The notes beneath the pieces are model-generated. The model saw only the letters and a list, made by a program, of their open reading frames with translations. It searched no databases and was not told the DNA's origin. From Acanthaster planci (Eukaryota > Echinodermata > Asteroidea > Valvatida > Acanthasteridae), in the NCBI RefSeq assembly GCF_001949145.1, contig NW_019091586.1, forward strand, positions 21,085-67,473: 46,389 nucleotides of DNA. The letters are read 5' to 3'. Each line of letters starts with the position of its first letter. The stretch's first letter is position 1. The position numbers were made by a program, and so were the translations under genes. Positions 1-11,618 of this stretch are shown here, piece after piece.

Positions 1-96
1 TCCGAGTTGACTCGAGGTGGGTCCGAAACGGCGTGGGTCCGAGTTGGCATGGGTCCGAGTTGGAATGGGTCCGAGTTGGTTTGGGTCCGAGTTGAC
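1..96. repeat. 16-bp minisatellite, edge of array
   Basis: Direct tandem repeat with consensus TCCGAGTTGGNNTGGG. Units begin at 22, 38, 54, 70 and 86, and a longer diverged first unit starts at 1. The two variable bases are CA, AA and TT in successive units. The array is cut by the window edge, so its full length is unknown. It is not coding. Confidence 0.9.
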
Positions 97-104
97 CTGA
101 TCCC

Positions 105-1537
105 GTATTTCCTACAGTCTGACAGTGAGCTATAGTTTTATTAGGTATCAGAAAGCTAAAACTTCCAGGAAAGGTCAATTTAGGAGAGAAAAAGCCAAGT
201 CGTTTACCGAGAAAAAACTTACAACTTTTCATACCAGTCTCATAGAGTTTGTGCATAGGGTGTCAAACTCTTTCCAATTACTTAGAGTTCCATATTGTTG
301 GACCATCCCTAGTAAGCTTAAAAACTGGCCATGGAGATGTGTGTTTAATTGAAGGAGGAATTTTTTTTTTCAAAGAAATGGGGTACATTACCAGGGGAAC
401 AAGCTTACAATGCTCGGTAAAATTGTCGGTGTTTATGGTGCCAGAAAATTATGGCCAACATGGCCAACCACATGGTCTGATATGGAATTTGTGACCCACA
501 CGTACTGGAAACTGTCAGATTGTCAAGCAATGTCAGTTGGTAGACACTAGTCAGGTGCTAGTCTCTCGTGAACAGGTACTGGTAAATGACATGTAAATAG
601 AATAAAGCTAAGAGAGCAACGGGTACATGTACACGGGGATGTCATAGATGTACCACAACCCAACTACAGCATCAGTTCCAACCATGACCATCCCCTCTGC
701 AGTGCTCCAGTTGGGTTAACCCAACTTTAGTTAGGACGTATTCACCGCAGGGCACTCGCCTCACACCACAGAGATGTGGTAATTGTGTCCGGTCAACACA
801 GAATTCAGAGGCCATGTAACTCCTCCCAGGGAAAAATGCTGCTGTTGTTGCTATTGTTACAAATTGGCTGTTGTACATCTGATCTGTGTTACTGATTTTC
901 AAACATGACAAACCGATCGCTGCAAAGGAAGAAGCAGCTGTTATGGAGTGGTTTTTAGACTACAATTTAGACAATTACAATTACATGTAAACTACATGTA
1001 TGTCACATTGATGGTGCAGCTGAGGCATTTAATAGTCAGATGCATTCTCCCAAGCCAGTCTTAAAGCATGTTTAAGACTGGCCAAGCACATACACGTACA
1101 TGTTCCCTTCAAGCTCATTCACAGGGACAAAATAATTTAGTACAAAAATGTATGTACATGTATGTGGTTGAGTAGGCAATTTTTAGCTCCTTTTTCATTA
1201 AAAAAACTAACATCTGGATACTGGTAATGTATGATACCAGCAGTACAATGTACATGTACCCTTAACACTTCAGCTCATCTGTACATTTGCTGCTGCAAAG
1301 TGCTCCTTTAAACTTGAATTTAGCACTAGAAACTAACACTGATCAGGTAATTGATCACACAGGAATGCCTGACTGAGATTCCTTGCATTGCTGATATTGA
1401 CTAGGGGGTTGCACAGTGATGGCATATCAATTATCGATATCACTAGGGCTGTCAAGAGCTGGAGCAATTTTTTCTAGATGTAGGCCTACTTTCATCTTAT
1501 CAATCAGTCCTACTGCTGTACACGTGACACTGCATCA
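105..1537. repeat. Copy 1 of a 1.45-kb direct duplication
   Basis: This segment is near-identical to 2967-4425, starting at GTATTTCCTACAGTC in both places. The copies differ by substitutions and a few indels. For example, copy 1 has about 22 extra bases near 560, and copy 2 has an extra stretch near 3661. Homology stops exactly at a single undetermined base (N at 1538). No protein, transposase or terminal inverted repeat was recognised. The short ORFs inside are not conserved in length between the copies, so they look like chance ORFs. Confidence 0.9.
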
Positions 1538-1538
1538 N

Positions 1539-2129
1539 AAGATGAATTCATGCAAATTACCTGCGGCCAATAGTAATAGTTCCAGTTATATTGCCACGTC
1601 AAAAAACAAAGGTCGGATGTAACGAGACAAAACTAATTCTTTTGGACCCCTAATTTCTAGAACCACAGATCGTCCAAATTTTAGGACCGCGGCTCTGAAA
1701 TTTTTTAGTTCACTCCTTCTTCTGGAAAATCTTGGATTCGCCCCCGGGTATGTGAAATTTATTAGCGTTATTTTTTTTTTAATTAATTAATTTTTTTGTG
1801 AGGAGAAATTTCTCTGGGAAGGATCCGGCAAGTTCCGACCATGGAGACCCAACAGGGCAAGATATGGGACCAGGCAAGATATGGGACGGAAGGGGACCCC
1901 CCTCCCTTACCTGTCCACTCCTATACACACTAAAGACTATTGTTACCTATTGTTACCTAGCATAAGTCTGTAACGAATTCCTGAGATTCCGATCAAACCG
2001 TGACCAACACAAAGGCGGGGGGGGGTCTCTCCGTCCCATATCTTGCTTCAAATGCTGACAGGTCAGGTTCTGCTCCTCCGTCCTTCGACATGCTCGTTTC
2101 TATTGACGCCTTGGAGAACAAATGGAGGC
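1539..2129. other. Spacer between duplicated copies, no gene seen
   Basis: This is unique-looking sequence between the two 1.45-kb copies. It holds a T-rich tract near 1770-1790 and a short direct repeat (CAAGATATGGGAC twice, about 1857-1890). No convincing ORF or splice structure was found. Confidence 0.5.
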
Positions 2130-2360
2130 ACTGCCAGGCAAGCTTTGTATTTGGCTCGGTAAAATGGCCGCGAGTGGATTTAATGATCTCAATAAGCTGA
2201 TTATCCGTGCCAGGTCGTGCTTGCACCTATGCTTGCACTGAGCCCGGCCGGCCGAGCCGAACTCTTTTCCTAATCGCCCCATAATGATAGCGCCCTCTGT
2301 AGTTTTTCAAGAACGTAAACATTGACCCATACCTTGGGCGCCGGGCGTGCGATGAGTTAT
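2130..2360 (+). promoter_or_regulatory. CpG-rich segment, candidate promoter/first exon
   Basis: Local GC and CpG content rise clearly above the surroundings (CCCGGCCGGCCGAGCCG near 2242; GGCGCCGGGCGTGCGATG near 2337). At 2161 the string AAAATGGCCGCGAG resembles the YY1-type motif often found at start codons of metazoan genes. The ATG at 2164 opens a short frame of about 23 codons with no known domain. It could be the first exon or promoter of the BTBD17-like gene 4 kb downstream, or of another gene. No good splice donor was identified, so this remains a candidate. Confidence 0.3.
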
Positions 2361-2966
2361 AGAAATTGTCGAAATACAAGTATACGTACGTACGTAGGCC
2401 TACGTTGGAACTTTTGACTATTTAAAAATGTGCTGGAAAGAATACCGCTGACGTGTTGAGCGTGTGCTATCAATCATGACGTTATTGTTGATGTGAACCC
2501 CAGTGTTAAATTGTCACTCGTGTCGAAGGGGATGACAAAAGCCGTCCAAATTAGTGCGTAAACACGGTTGTGACGGTGTGAACACGATGACGATGGACTT
2601 GAAGGAGTAATTTCACCCGGCAGTACATGTGTACGCCTACAGATCGGTGATGTACAGTTAGATGCTCATTTGACATTGCCTAGCCGGTACATGTATATGT
2701 AAGCCTAGAACAAGGACACAGTGGAGCCTGGAGGTAAAGTTGTTTATATATATTGTCTAACGTGCCAAGGCAGGCCTGGGTAGACAATTGTTACTTCCAG
2801 AATTTTTGAGGTTGTACATGTACCGGTATGCTGTCACCAGATTTTCACCATGTACCCACGTAACCAGTCATTCCGGGGTCGTTTTGTAGAGTGGCAGGGT
2901 ATTCTGCAATTTATTCTCATGAGGGAATAGGCCTACATGGAATAAGAGTTCCATATATGGATGCCA

Positions 2967-4425
2967 GTATTTCCTACAGTCTGACAGTGAGCTATAGTAT
3001 TATTAGGTATCAGAAAGCTAAAACTTCCAGGAAAGGTCAATTTAGGAGAGAAAAAGCCAAGTCGTTTACCGAGAAAAAACTTACAACTTTTCATACCAGT
3101 CTCATAGAGTTTGTGCATAGGGTGTCAAACTCTTTCCAATAACTTAGAGTTCCATATTGTTGGACCATCCCTAGTAAGCTTAAAAACTGGCCATGGAGAT
3201 GTGTGTTTAATTGAAGGAAGAATTTTTTTTTTCAAAGAAATAGGGTACATTACCAGGGGAACAAGTTTACAATGCTTGGTAAAATTGTCGGTGTTTATGG
3301 TGCCAGAAAATTATGGCCAACATGGCCAACCACATGGTCTGATATGGAATTTGTGACCCACACGTACTGGAAACTGTCAGATTGTCAAGCAATGTCAGTG
3401 GTAGACACTAGTCAGGTGCTGGTAAATGACATGTAAATAGAATAAAGCTAAGAGAGCAACGGGTACATGTACATGTACATGGGGATGTCATAGATGTACC
3501 ACAACCCAACTACAGCATCAGTTCCAACCATGACCATCCCCTCTGCAGTGCTCCAGTTGGGTAACCCAACTTTAGTTAGGAAGTATTCGCCGCAGGGCAC
3601 TCGCCTCACACCACAGAGATGTGGTAATTGTGTCCGGTCAACACAAAATTCAGAGGCCATGGAGACGATTATCTAACTCCTCCCAGGGAAAAAATGCTGC
3701 TGTTGTTGCTATTGTTACAAATTGGCTGTTGTACATCTGATCTGTGTTACTGATTTTCAAACATGACAAACCGATCGCTGCAAAGGAAGAAGCAGCTGTT
3801 ATGGAGTGGTTTTTAGACTACAATTTAGACAATTACATGTAAACTACAAGGAATATATGTATGTAACATTGATGGTGCTGCTCAGGCATTTAATAGTCAG
3901 ATGCATTCTCCCAAGCCGGTCTTAAAGCGTGTTTAAGACTGGCCAAGCACATACATGGACCCTTCAAGCTCATTCACAGGGACAAAAGAATTTAGTACAA
4001 AAATGTATGTACATGTATGTGGTTGAGTAGGCAATTTTTAGCTCCTTTTTTATTAAAAAAACTAACATCTGGATACTGGTAATGTATGATAGCAGCAGTA
4101 CAATGTACATGTACCTTTAACACTTCAGCTCATCATGTACATGTACATGAATATTGTACGTGTATCTGTACATTTGCTGCTGCAAAGTGCTCCTTTAAAC
4201 TTGAATTTAGCACTAGAAACTAACACTGCTCAGGTAATTGATCACACAGGAATGCCTGACTGAGATTCCTTGCATTGCTGATATTGACTAGGGGGGTTGC
4301 ACAGTGATGGCATATCAATTATCGATATCACTAGGGCTGTCAAGAGCTGGAGCAATGTCTTCTAGATGTAGGCCTACTTTCATCTTATCAATCAGTCCTA
4401 CTGCTGTACATGTGACACAGCATCT
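2967..4425. repeat. Copy 2 of the 1.45-kb direct duplication
   Basis: Direct repeat of 105-1537. It ends at a single N (4426), at the same homologous point as copy 1. Copy 2 carries extra ACATGTAC units (about 3470 and 4136-4165). See copy 1 for differences. Confidence 0.9.
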
Positions 4426-4426
4426 N

Positions 4427-6067
4427 ACTGAAAGATCAGAGTAGACCTCTACATGACACACATACATGTACGCTTTGTGTACACCCTGTACACGTACTTT
4501 GTATTTTGGATTTCAGTAAAGTGATAATTTTTTATCTCATTCTGCAAACAGAATCAGGATTTTATAGAATGACTTGCTCTGTTTAACAAAGGGGAGCTTA
4601 TTCCAAACATTTATAATTTTACAAAAAATGAGACTAAAGTTATCAAAACACATCTGATTTTGCAAAAATGATTTCTATAAGGGAAATTTGATTCAAAATG
4701 TGGGAACTTTTGGGACATTGAAAGTGGTCTCACAACTTTTCTTCCTTTGTAGGCCTACATGTACATGAAAAAAAATTGTACCAGTGTGTGTATGAACATT
4801 GCATTCATGTGTACATGTACATGTACTTGTACATGTATACATGTATCCGGTACAAGGTTCATGTGCTTCCAAGTGCAAAATACCGGTATTTCATTTTGAG
4901 GGTTTGTTCTGTCACAGGAAGATTGCAGTGAGTGCATGTCTTTGAGTCGTGCGTTGAATACTACATGTAATTTGCAAATTTGTCAAACACTTTTAAAAAG
5001 GAAAACCAACCTTGGGCTGAAGAAAAGATCACAGATGAGTACTATCAAAGCAGATGATGGAGTGATGACTTAATGTGTCTGTTAACAAGTTTTGTGAGCA
5101 TTTTTGAATGCAGCAACATGGCAGCAGGAGCACTGAAATTCTCAATGGTTATTTACAAAGAAGGTACTGTACTTGTATGTACAGTACATGTACATTATGT
5201 GCTAGAATAAAATAACAGTATGGATACCATTTAAGGTAAAGATGATAAAAGTTCAAAGTTTATTCGTACAATGATGTACCTCCATGTCTACATGTATACT
5301 TCTTTCATTTGAGCAAAGACTGAGAATACCAGAGTGTGTACTCATCACCCTGGATGGATATTCTCTCCCTCTGATGAAGTGCCAAGTGTGAAATTGGAAT
5401 GTTCCTAATAATAACAAGCAAAAGGGTGATTGACACTTTTAATGTGGAGAATGATTGCCCCAAGCAGGCGTGGGAAGTCATGTGCTGACACATGCCACAA
5501 CAGCCATGTACATGTACAGTTGGCACATGCACATGTACATGTACGGTATGCATCTTGCACATGGTGTCCTGTGGCGCTGAGGGTTTTCTTACGTTGTTGT
5601 TCAGTAGGCAGGTGTAGTTTTACTTCATCAGCTACATGTATGTATGTATGTAAGTGCCCAGGTTTGGTTTCATTCATGTGCTAGCCAAGTTGCACATGTG
5701 CAGTTGTTTCATGAACAGATTGCATGATACGGGTACATGTACATGAATTTATTTTTCTTTCTGAGTTCTATGATGACATACATTCTCAGTTACTGAATGC
5801 TGAGCAAGCTTCAAGCTGTGAGCGGTTCAGTTGAATAACACGAATACCGTACACGTATTTCTCAAAGCCAAAAACCCCACGGGACACATTTTAGATGAAA
5901 ATGATTCTGACAAGCTGCGACAAGTTTTTGACTTGAAATGTTGCTTAAGTGATGACATGCTGGTACATTTTAGCTGAACCAAAACGTGCTCGGATTACCA
6001 CTATGTGGGTTAAACCTGTTGTTTTGGTGCATTGCTGACAATGATCCATCTCATCTTTCCCCTACAG
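4427..6067. other. Noncoding upstream region of the BTBD17-like gene
   Basis: No gene was recognised. There are many TACATGTA/GTACATGTAC words (4808-4850, 5505-5545, 5632-5652). The reading frames here are built from these words (MYMYM, HVHVHV peptides) and should not be taken as proteins. Confidence 0.5.
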
Positions 6068-6473
6068 GATGTGTGTGTATGGCTGCAGATTGATAGGATC
6101 CAGGCAGCACTGTTCAATGGCGTGTCTTCATGCATATATTGTAGTGAAGACTAAATTTTTATGTGCATTATTCATATTCTCTGTGTATTGCATTTCATTT
6201 CACCAAACCAGGTGATGAAAGACATCAAGAATCTGCAGTTTCTGATGGGGATCACTTGCAAAGAGGAAGTGCAGCTTGTGAAGCCAAGTCTACACGTAGT
6301 TTGAACCATGATGTCTCACCAAGGTTGCTGCCCATTTGTTTGCTGCTGATTGCCGGTGCGTGGAAATCTCCCATAAGAAACTACCAGTAAGCTTTTTTGG
6401 AATTAAATTGCATTTCACTTGTGCGATCAGTTTTACCAAGTGAGTCGATGAGGGAAAATACCTGATTGGTATT
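6068..6473 (+). other. Probable 5' UTR / noncoding part of the BTBD17-like exon
   Basis: A pyrimidine-rich tract followed by CTACAG (AG at 6066-6067) is a good splice-acceptor candidate, so the exon holding the BTB coding region may begin at 6068. In the coding frame there is a TGA at 6441-6443, with no ATG between it and 6474. This fixes the start codon and makes the preceding sequence untranslated. A second acceptor-like site (AAACCAG, near 6210) is an alternative. Confidence 0.4.
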
Positions 6474-7787
6474 ATGGAGAAGGACAATGCAACTCGATTA
6501 GGGTCTGTAGAAGACTTCATTGCGGGGATCAAGTCCTATTACAATAACCCAGAGCTAAGTGATGTGATTATCCGCGTGGATGGCAGCGTCTTCCATTGCC
6601 ACAAGTTCTTCCTGGCGTCATCCAGTGATGTCTTCCAGACCATGCTGACAGGGTCCCAATGGGTGGACTCCCAGCAGCAAGAAATCATCCTGGAGGAGAG
6701 CCCTGAGTGTACTGCCGTGTTCGGTGAGTTCCTGAGGTACCTGTACTGTGGGCAGGTGACGGTGGACATGCGGACCATCATGCCCATCTTCACGCTGGCC
6801 GACAAGTACAACATCCACCGGCTGCGCTGCCAGTGCGAGCGATACATGACGGAGCAGATCGGGCAGGGCAATGTGCACGGCGCCCTGGACTGGCTGTCCT
6901 TCGCCGAGACCTACAGCCTGGACCAGCTGGTGACCCACTGCTACGAGGTCATCGCCTGTAACCTACCCAAGATCCTGGAGCTGGAATCCTGGCTGGGCTT
7001 ATCTGTGGACCAGATGTGCCGGCTCCTGGACAACCCCCAGCTAGTGGTGGCCGACGAGTACACCCTCTTCAAGGCCATTGAGCGGTGGCTGGTGCACGAC
7101 CTGCAGAAGGGCGGTATAACGGCCAACCTCCGGCGGGTCCTGCCCTTCATCCGCTTTGCCCAGATGACCTCAGAGCAAATCCTCACCATCGAGAAGTCAG
7201 AGTTTGGCCAAATCTACGACAAGCAGATCAAGGACTATATACTGGACGGTTACAAGTTTCACGCTCTGGCCGGGACAGGGAACATGTCGGAGCTGTTCTC
7301 GGCTGAACGCTACCTGGCCCGGCTCTACCTAGCCCCACCGCATTGCCATGTCCTGTACGTTCACCCAACCAGCACGGTCATGGCCAATGCCATGACCCAG
7401 GGTTACCGGCCGAAGAGCGGCTCCCCATGGTACCTCCTCTTGATGCAGAACTCCAAAGCAGATGCTGTGGCGGCCGCTAGCAGCAGCAGTGCCACCAGTG
7501 ATGTCACCAGCGAGCGGGGCATGCTGACCAATGTCACATACAAGCTGCAAGCGCCCAACACCGACATTGGGAAGTCCTTCAGGCTCGCCATATCAGCGTA
7601 TGACGGAAACGATAGATTCCTGAATGCCGTCACAAAGAGTGGACTTGTCTATAAGCCGGACGGGCCCACCGCCAATGTGCACTGGAGCTTGACAACTAAC
7701 GTCACCACCATCCACTCCCAGGCATTCTTAGACAAGAAAGGAGGCAAAATCAAACTCGGCGTAGTCATTCAAGTGTTCCAAGCTTGA
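6474..7787 (+). CDS. BTB/POZ and BACK domain protein, BTBD17-like
   Basis: One uninterrupted coding exon encodes 437 aa. Residues about 22-126 form a BTB/POZ domain: LSDVIIRV, then FHCHKFFLASSSDVF, then the FLRYLYCGQV strand-helix. Residues about 135-245 look like a BACK domain (helical; DEYTLFKAIERWL at 194-206). The C-terminal 175 residues are beta-rich and include a Ser/Ala low-complexity stretch at about 325-345. BTB domains dimerise, and BTB-BACK proteins often serve as adaptors. Order and length (437 versus about 478 aa) fit BTBD17 and related LGALS3BP-like proteins. As I recall, vertebrate BTBD17 begins with a signal peptide. None is visible here, and an in-frame stop upstream excludes an extension within this exon. 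This copy may therefore be cytosolic, or a different BTB-BACK paralogue. The exon is much more GC-rich than its flanks. There is no Kelch repeat, so it is not a KLHL protein. Confidence 0.85.
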   Translation: MEKDNATRLGSVEDFIAGIKSYYNNPELSDVIIRVDGSVFHCHKFFLASSSDVFQTMLTGSQWVDSQQQEIILEESPECTAVFGEFLRYLYCGQVTVDMRTIMPIFTLADKYNIHRLRCQCERYMTEQIGQGNVHGALDWLSFAETYSLDQLVTHCYEVIACNLPKILELESWLGLSVDQMCRLLDNPQLVVADEYTLFKAIERWLVHDLQKGGITANLRRVLPFIRFAQMTSEQILTIEKSEFGQIYDKQIKDYILDGYKFHALAGTGNMSELFSAERYLARLYLAPPHCHVLYVHPTSTVMANAMTQGYRPKSGSPWYLLLMQNSKADAVAAASSSSATSDVTSERGMLTNVTYKLQAPNTDIGKSFRLAISAYDGNDRFLNAVTKSGLVYKPDGPTANVHWSLTTNVTTIHSQAFLDKKGGKIKLGVVIQVFQA

Positions 7788-8207
7788 TCAAATTTGATTC
7801 GGGTGTCAACTTAAAAATTCCTATGGGTGTGCATTAGGTCTGGGTAAATGGTTTTTGTTTACAGATTATACATGTACGAATGTTTTAATTTAATCAGGTC
7901 AGCAGTTATGTGCTAAAATGTACCAGTAAAATACTGCACACCACCAGAATTGTAAACATCAAGGACGTGAGCTTGCCTTGCACCAAATTACATACATACA
8001 TGTATACGTACTTCCTGCATGTACATGTATGTAAATCTGGCCATAAAGAACTACTCTAGTATCCAAACCAGGCTAACGTTTACTTCCTCAGTGCTTAATT
8101 AGCATAAATGCACTGTCACTATACGTACCGGTATATTGGCCAAAAATTGCCTGTGGCTTCTGTGCACATGGAGGTACAGGTACTCCTTCGTGTGACAATT
8201 GAGAGAT
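7788..8207 (+). other. 3' UTR (proximal part) of the BTBD17-like gene
   Basis: The stop TGA at 7785-7787 is followed by AT-rich sequence with no further coding similarity. The extent of the UTR is inferred; the nearest canonical poly(A) signals are downstream at 8616 and 9244. Confidence 0.4.
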
Positions 8208-8424
8208 ATTCGCTCTTTGCACGCTGCAGCCAGAGCCTCAAAATGGCAGCTTATACAATCACATCAACGCAGCTTTTTTAAATATTGTCCAATCGCATGG
8301 TATGCATGTACGCATGCAAAATTACTAAGCATACACAGGATTCACTGAACCAGGTATATTTAATGTGTAAAGCTGCCAGATCGAGGCTCTGCATGCCTGT
8401 GGTGGCAGCATGCAAAGAGCAAAT
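8208..8424. mobile_element. Inverted-repeat MITE-like element, family 1 copy 1
   Basis: It starts ATTCGCTCTTTGCA and ends TGCAAAGAGCAAAT. It also has inner inverted segments (GCCAGAGCCTC..GGCAGCTT against AAGCTGCC..GAGGCTCTGC). The same arrangement recurs at 43468-43669. No coding capacity was found. The class of DNA transposon is not known. Confidence 0.7.
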
Positions 8425-8430
8425 TGCAGT

Positions 8431-8480
8431 CATTTGAATGCACTGTTCTTAGACAGTACAGGTTTGTGCACATTCAAATG
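8431..8480. repeat. 50-bp hairpin next to the MITE
   Basis: CATTTGAATGCAC (8431-8443) pairs with GTGCACATTCAAATG (8466-8480), with a small bulge and a loop of about 22 bases. It is probably transposon debris. Confidence 0.5.
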
Positions 8481-8615
8481 AAAATTAGGTTTGCCATGCT
8501 TATAAATATGTGAATAGGCTTGACAGCACCATGCATACGTGAGCACATCAGTTGAGTAGCTTTGTATCGGTATCATCCAGTCTGCAAGCACAGTGTACTA
8601 TGTAAATTTAGAGGC

Positions 8616-8621
8616 AATAAA
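8616..8621 (+). terminator. Candidate poly(A) signal AATAAA
   Basis: This is the first canonical AATAAA after the BTBD17-like stop codon, about 830 bases downstream. Use of this site is inferred only. Confidence 0.3.
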
Positions 8622-9243
8622 TTACTGGTACATAAGATACATGTACTGTGTAAACAAACCTTTCAAAAAATCCTTCAAGTAGAACACTTTGCCACCGTAC
8701 CAATTAATGATGGAGACTGTTTTTTGCACATGAGCCTGCCAAAAATCCCACAGTTAAATTCTAAATATTGCAACAGTCATTTGAACCACTAGGCAGAATT
8801 TCAGAGAATACAGTATGTATGTATATGTACGTGTAACTGCGGAATCCCTTTTATAAGTAGCTTCATTGAACCGTATCTTTGTGAGTGAGCTACTCAGTAC
8901 TTACTGGATTCTAAAACTCTAAAATTACATGAACATTTGTACATGTAGGTTAGGTGGGGGAGGGGGCGTAATCCCAAGTGAAGGTCTGTGCCCTTACATG
9001 TGCATGTATATGTACATGTAGGTGCCCCCCCTCCCCATTTGGAATGTGGAACCTCTGTACAATGTACAAGCCACAGTTCCTTGGCTTCAGGTGTGCCTCT
9101 CCCCCAAAAAGGTGTGTTGCCCTGGGTGTCCCCTAGAAATTCCACCCTAAATGTCACTGTCTATCCCCATTATGTAAAAAAGTATCAGAACATTATAGAC
9201 ACTAAGAGTATGCGTAAAGGCACATGTATGAGTTACCCTGTGA

Positions 9244-9249
9244 ATAAAG
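9244..9249 (+). terminator. Alternative poly(A) signal AATAAA
   Basis: AATAAA in GTGAATAAAGAAC, about 1.46 kb after the BTBD17-like stop. It is an alternative to the signal at 8616. Confidence 0.25.
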
Positions 9250-9299
9250 AACAGTATAAATTTACATACAGGTAAAATGATTGTCAAAAATACGTTATA

Positions 9300-11618
9300 A
9301 ACTTCAAGTTGCTCCATTTTGTTCAGAACAGTGTCTTTGTGATGAATGTATAATGTGTACTGTACGTGTATGTGCTGGAACTCAAGACTGTGTAAACACA
9401 TTCACAGTACATGTGGCAACGTACCATAAATTATGTCTGGTTTACATATTCATGTTCTATTCAGCATACGGTATGTAGTTACACTACTCATTATTCAAGA
9501 ATTCCTGGATGTCAGGGATATCGGCCATTCCAAACTAGGGCGCATTCCATTAAATACGCATGTACATATATACATGTACAGTGTATGTGAATGTGTTCAG
9601 TGTTTGCAAACAAATTACAGTTAAAACTGTGAAAGATTATAAACCACACTACATGTAGATCTTAAATGGGTAAAGCAAGCCAGTTGTACGGTAAACTTTT
9701 TTTGGAGTTCTTTGAAACTGTGTACGGTACATATGTACATGTATACATGTACATGTATGTTGTTACAGCTACATGTACACGTATATGCTTTATACGTGTC
9801 ATGAATACGTGTACGGTACATTACGTGTTAATGTAATCACATGAAAGCACATGTACATGGATAATTTAAATGTTTCAAAATGTTCCCCCATATTTGTGGT
9901 TGTCAGAGTACATGCAGTTGAATTCAACTTGCAAAAGTGTATGTGAACATTGAATCTTGGCATTTTCATAAAGTTTGAAAACCTACAATGCAGTTGCAGA
10001 AAATGACTTTGAAAGGTGAAAGTTGTGTGCATGGAAGCTAGAGTGGAGTCTGCATGTTTACCTCAATACAGAGTTGCCAGTGAAATTACATGGTGTGTTA
10101 AACTTTGGTTCATATTGTTTGAACTCGTTAGATTTCCCATACAGTTTAAGTGTATCAAGAACAAAAGTTGTACAATGTGAACAAGACTGAAAGTTAAGGA
10201 TGCAACATGGAATAAAAGAGTATAAACAGATCGCTTTTTGCTCCAGGAAGTGTGCTTTTGTTGCAAGTGACTATGCAAACTTACAAGTTCCAAGTTGCCA
10301 GACTGCGTTTGAGTTTTAGTAAAGGCCTTGAATGGGATCGATCTACATGTACTACCGGTATCTAGCATAATTTACACTGTACATGTATGTACAAAATTGC
10401 CAATTCCTCAATGTTTTTCACACTGATGTCCCTTTTTATCAGATTGCAAAATGAAGTGATGCGCATCAAAACAACCCAGGGTAGTTTTCTCTTTCAACCT
10501 GCATGTACTGGTGAATGTATGTACCAGTATACATGTATATACATATATAAATGTGAGCTTAAATAAGAGCACTGAAAGCAATGCTGTCTCAAGACCAAAG
10601 AATTTGATGGGGATTTGAAGAAGTATGGTACATGTGTAGATGTATGAAAGTTTTGAAGTATTGGCTTTCATATGATGTTATTACAGCGAGTGTGTTTGTG
10701 GATATGATCACTTTATATTTGCCAAGGACAACAATGGTTTCCCCTTCCTTTAATAAGGTTTGTGTTCAAGACTTTCAGCTTTGCTATGGATAAACCAATT
10801 TCCTTGTTCAACTTCCCCAATATTCAAGTACTGTAATGGTCACACAAAAAAGTAAGTCTTGTGATGAAACTTTGGTATTCCATGTTGTTTTAGGCTTCTG
10901 TACATGTGCTGCCTACTTCATTGTTTAAAAGCTGGCTTACATGTACATTTATTTCAATGTTATTTCCTTAAAAAAGGAAGGGTATCAGGATTGGTGGAAA
11001 TATATCCAGCATCTTTATCTTTTTTTGGATTTCTGTCATCTGTTACACATTTGGGTACATACATGTATACGTTTATATGTACAACCCTTACATTTGTGGA
11101 TGATTATAAAAATCAGAAATTTATTGAGTGGCCTTGATGGCCAATATTCTGTAGAATGTTAAACACAAGCATACTTCCGGCAGATGTTAACAGTGCGGGT
11201 ACATGTACCATACATGTACATACAAATTACGCACGGACAACAGACCACCCTCATGGATCTATAAATGTCAATTCTAAATGTTAACTCCAACACCAGGGTG
11301 ACATTGGAAGAAAATGAAATATCCGCGAAATAATCACCAAAGACTTTGATCATGTCACCAAAGCTGTGTAGGATCTATGTTCGCTTCAAGGCATTCCTTC
11401 AAACACCCATTTCTTATGTTCGATATTAAGGTTACATGTAAACACACCCTAAAAGTAAACTCAGGATTTTCCAAATATCAAAATGGATTTCTTGAACACT
11501 CCTGAAATCAGGAAAAAAACCTGACAAATCTCATCCCTGCGACATTCCTAAATCTTTTGGAGGATTGGGGACTTTTAAAGGTTAAATTGGGTCTTACGTG
11601 GGATACCGGTACAAGATA
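9300..11618. other. Intergenic spacer rich in ACATGTAC words, no gene seen
   Basis: AT-rich spacer with dispersed palindromic words (for example 9725-9760, 10523-10545, 11190-11222). All ORFs are short and lack recognisable domains. Confidence 0.5.

Noticed and set aside
10130-10150. The 19-base string CCCATACAGTTTAAG and neighbours, also at about 16582
   Set aside because: Similarity does not extend beyond about 20 bases, so it is likely chance or an unresolvable repeat fragment.
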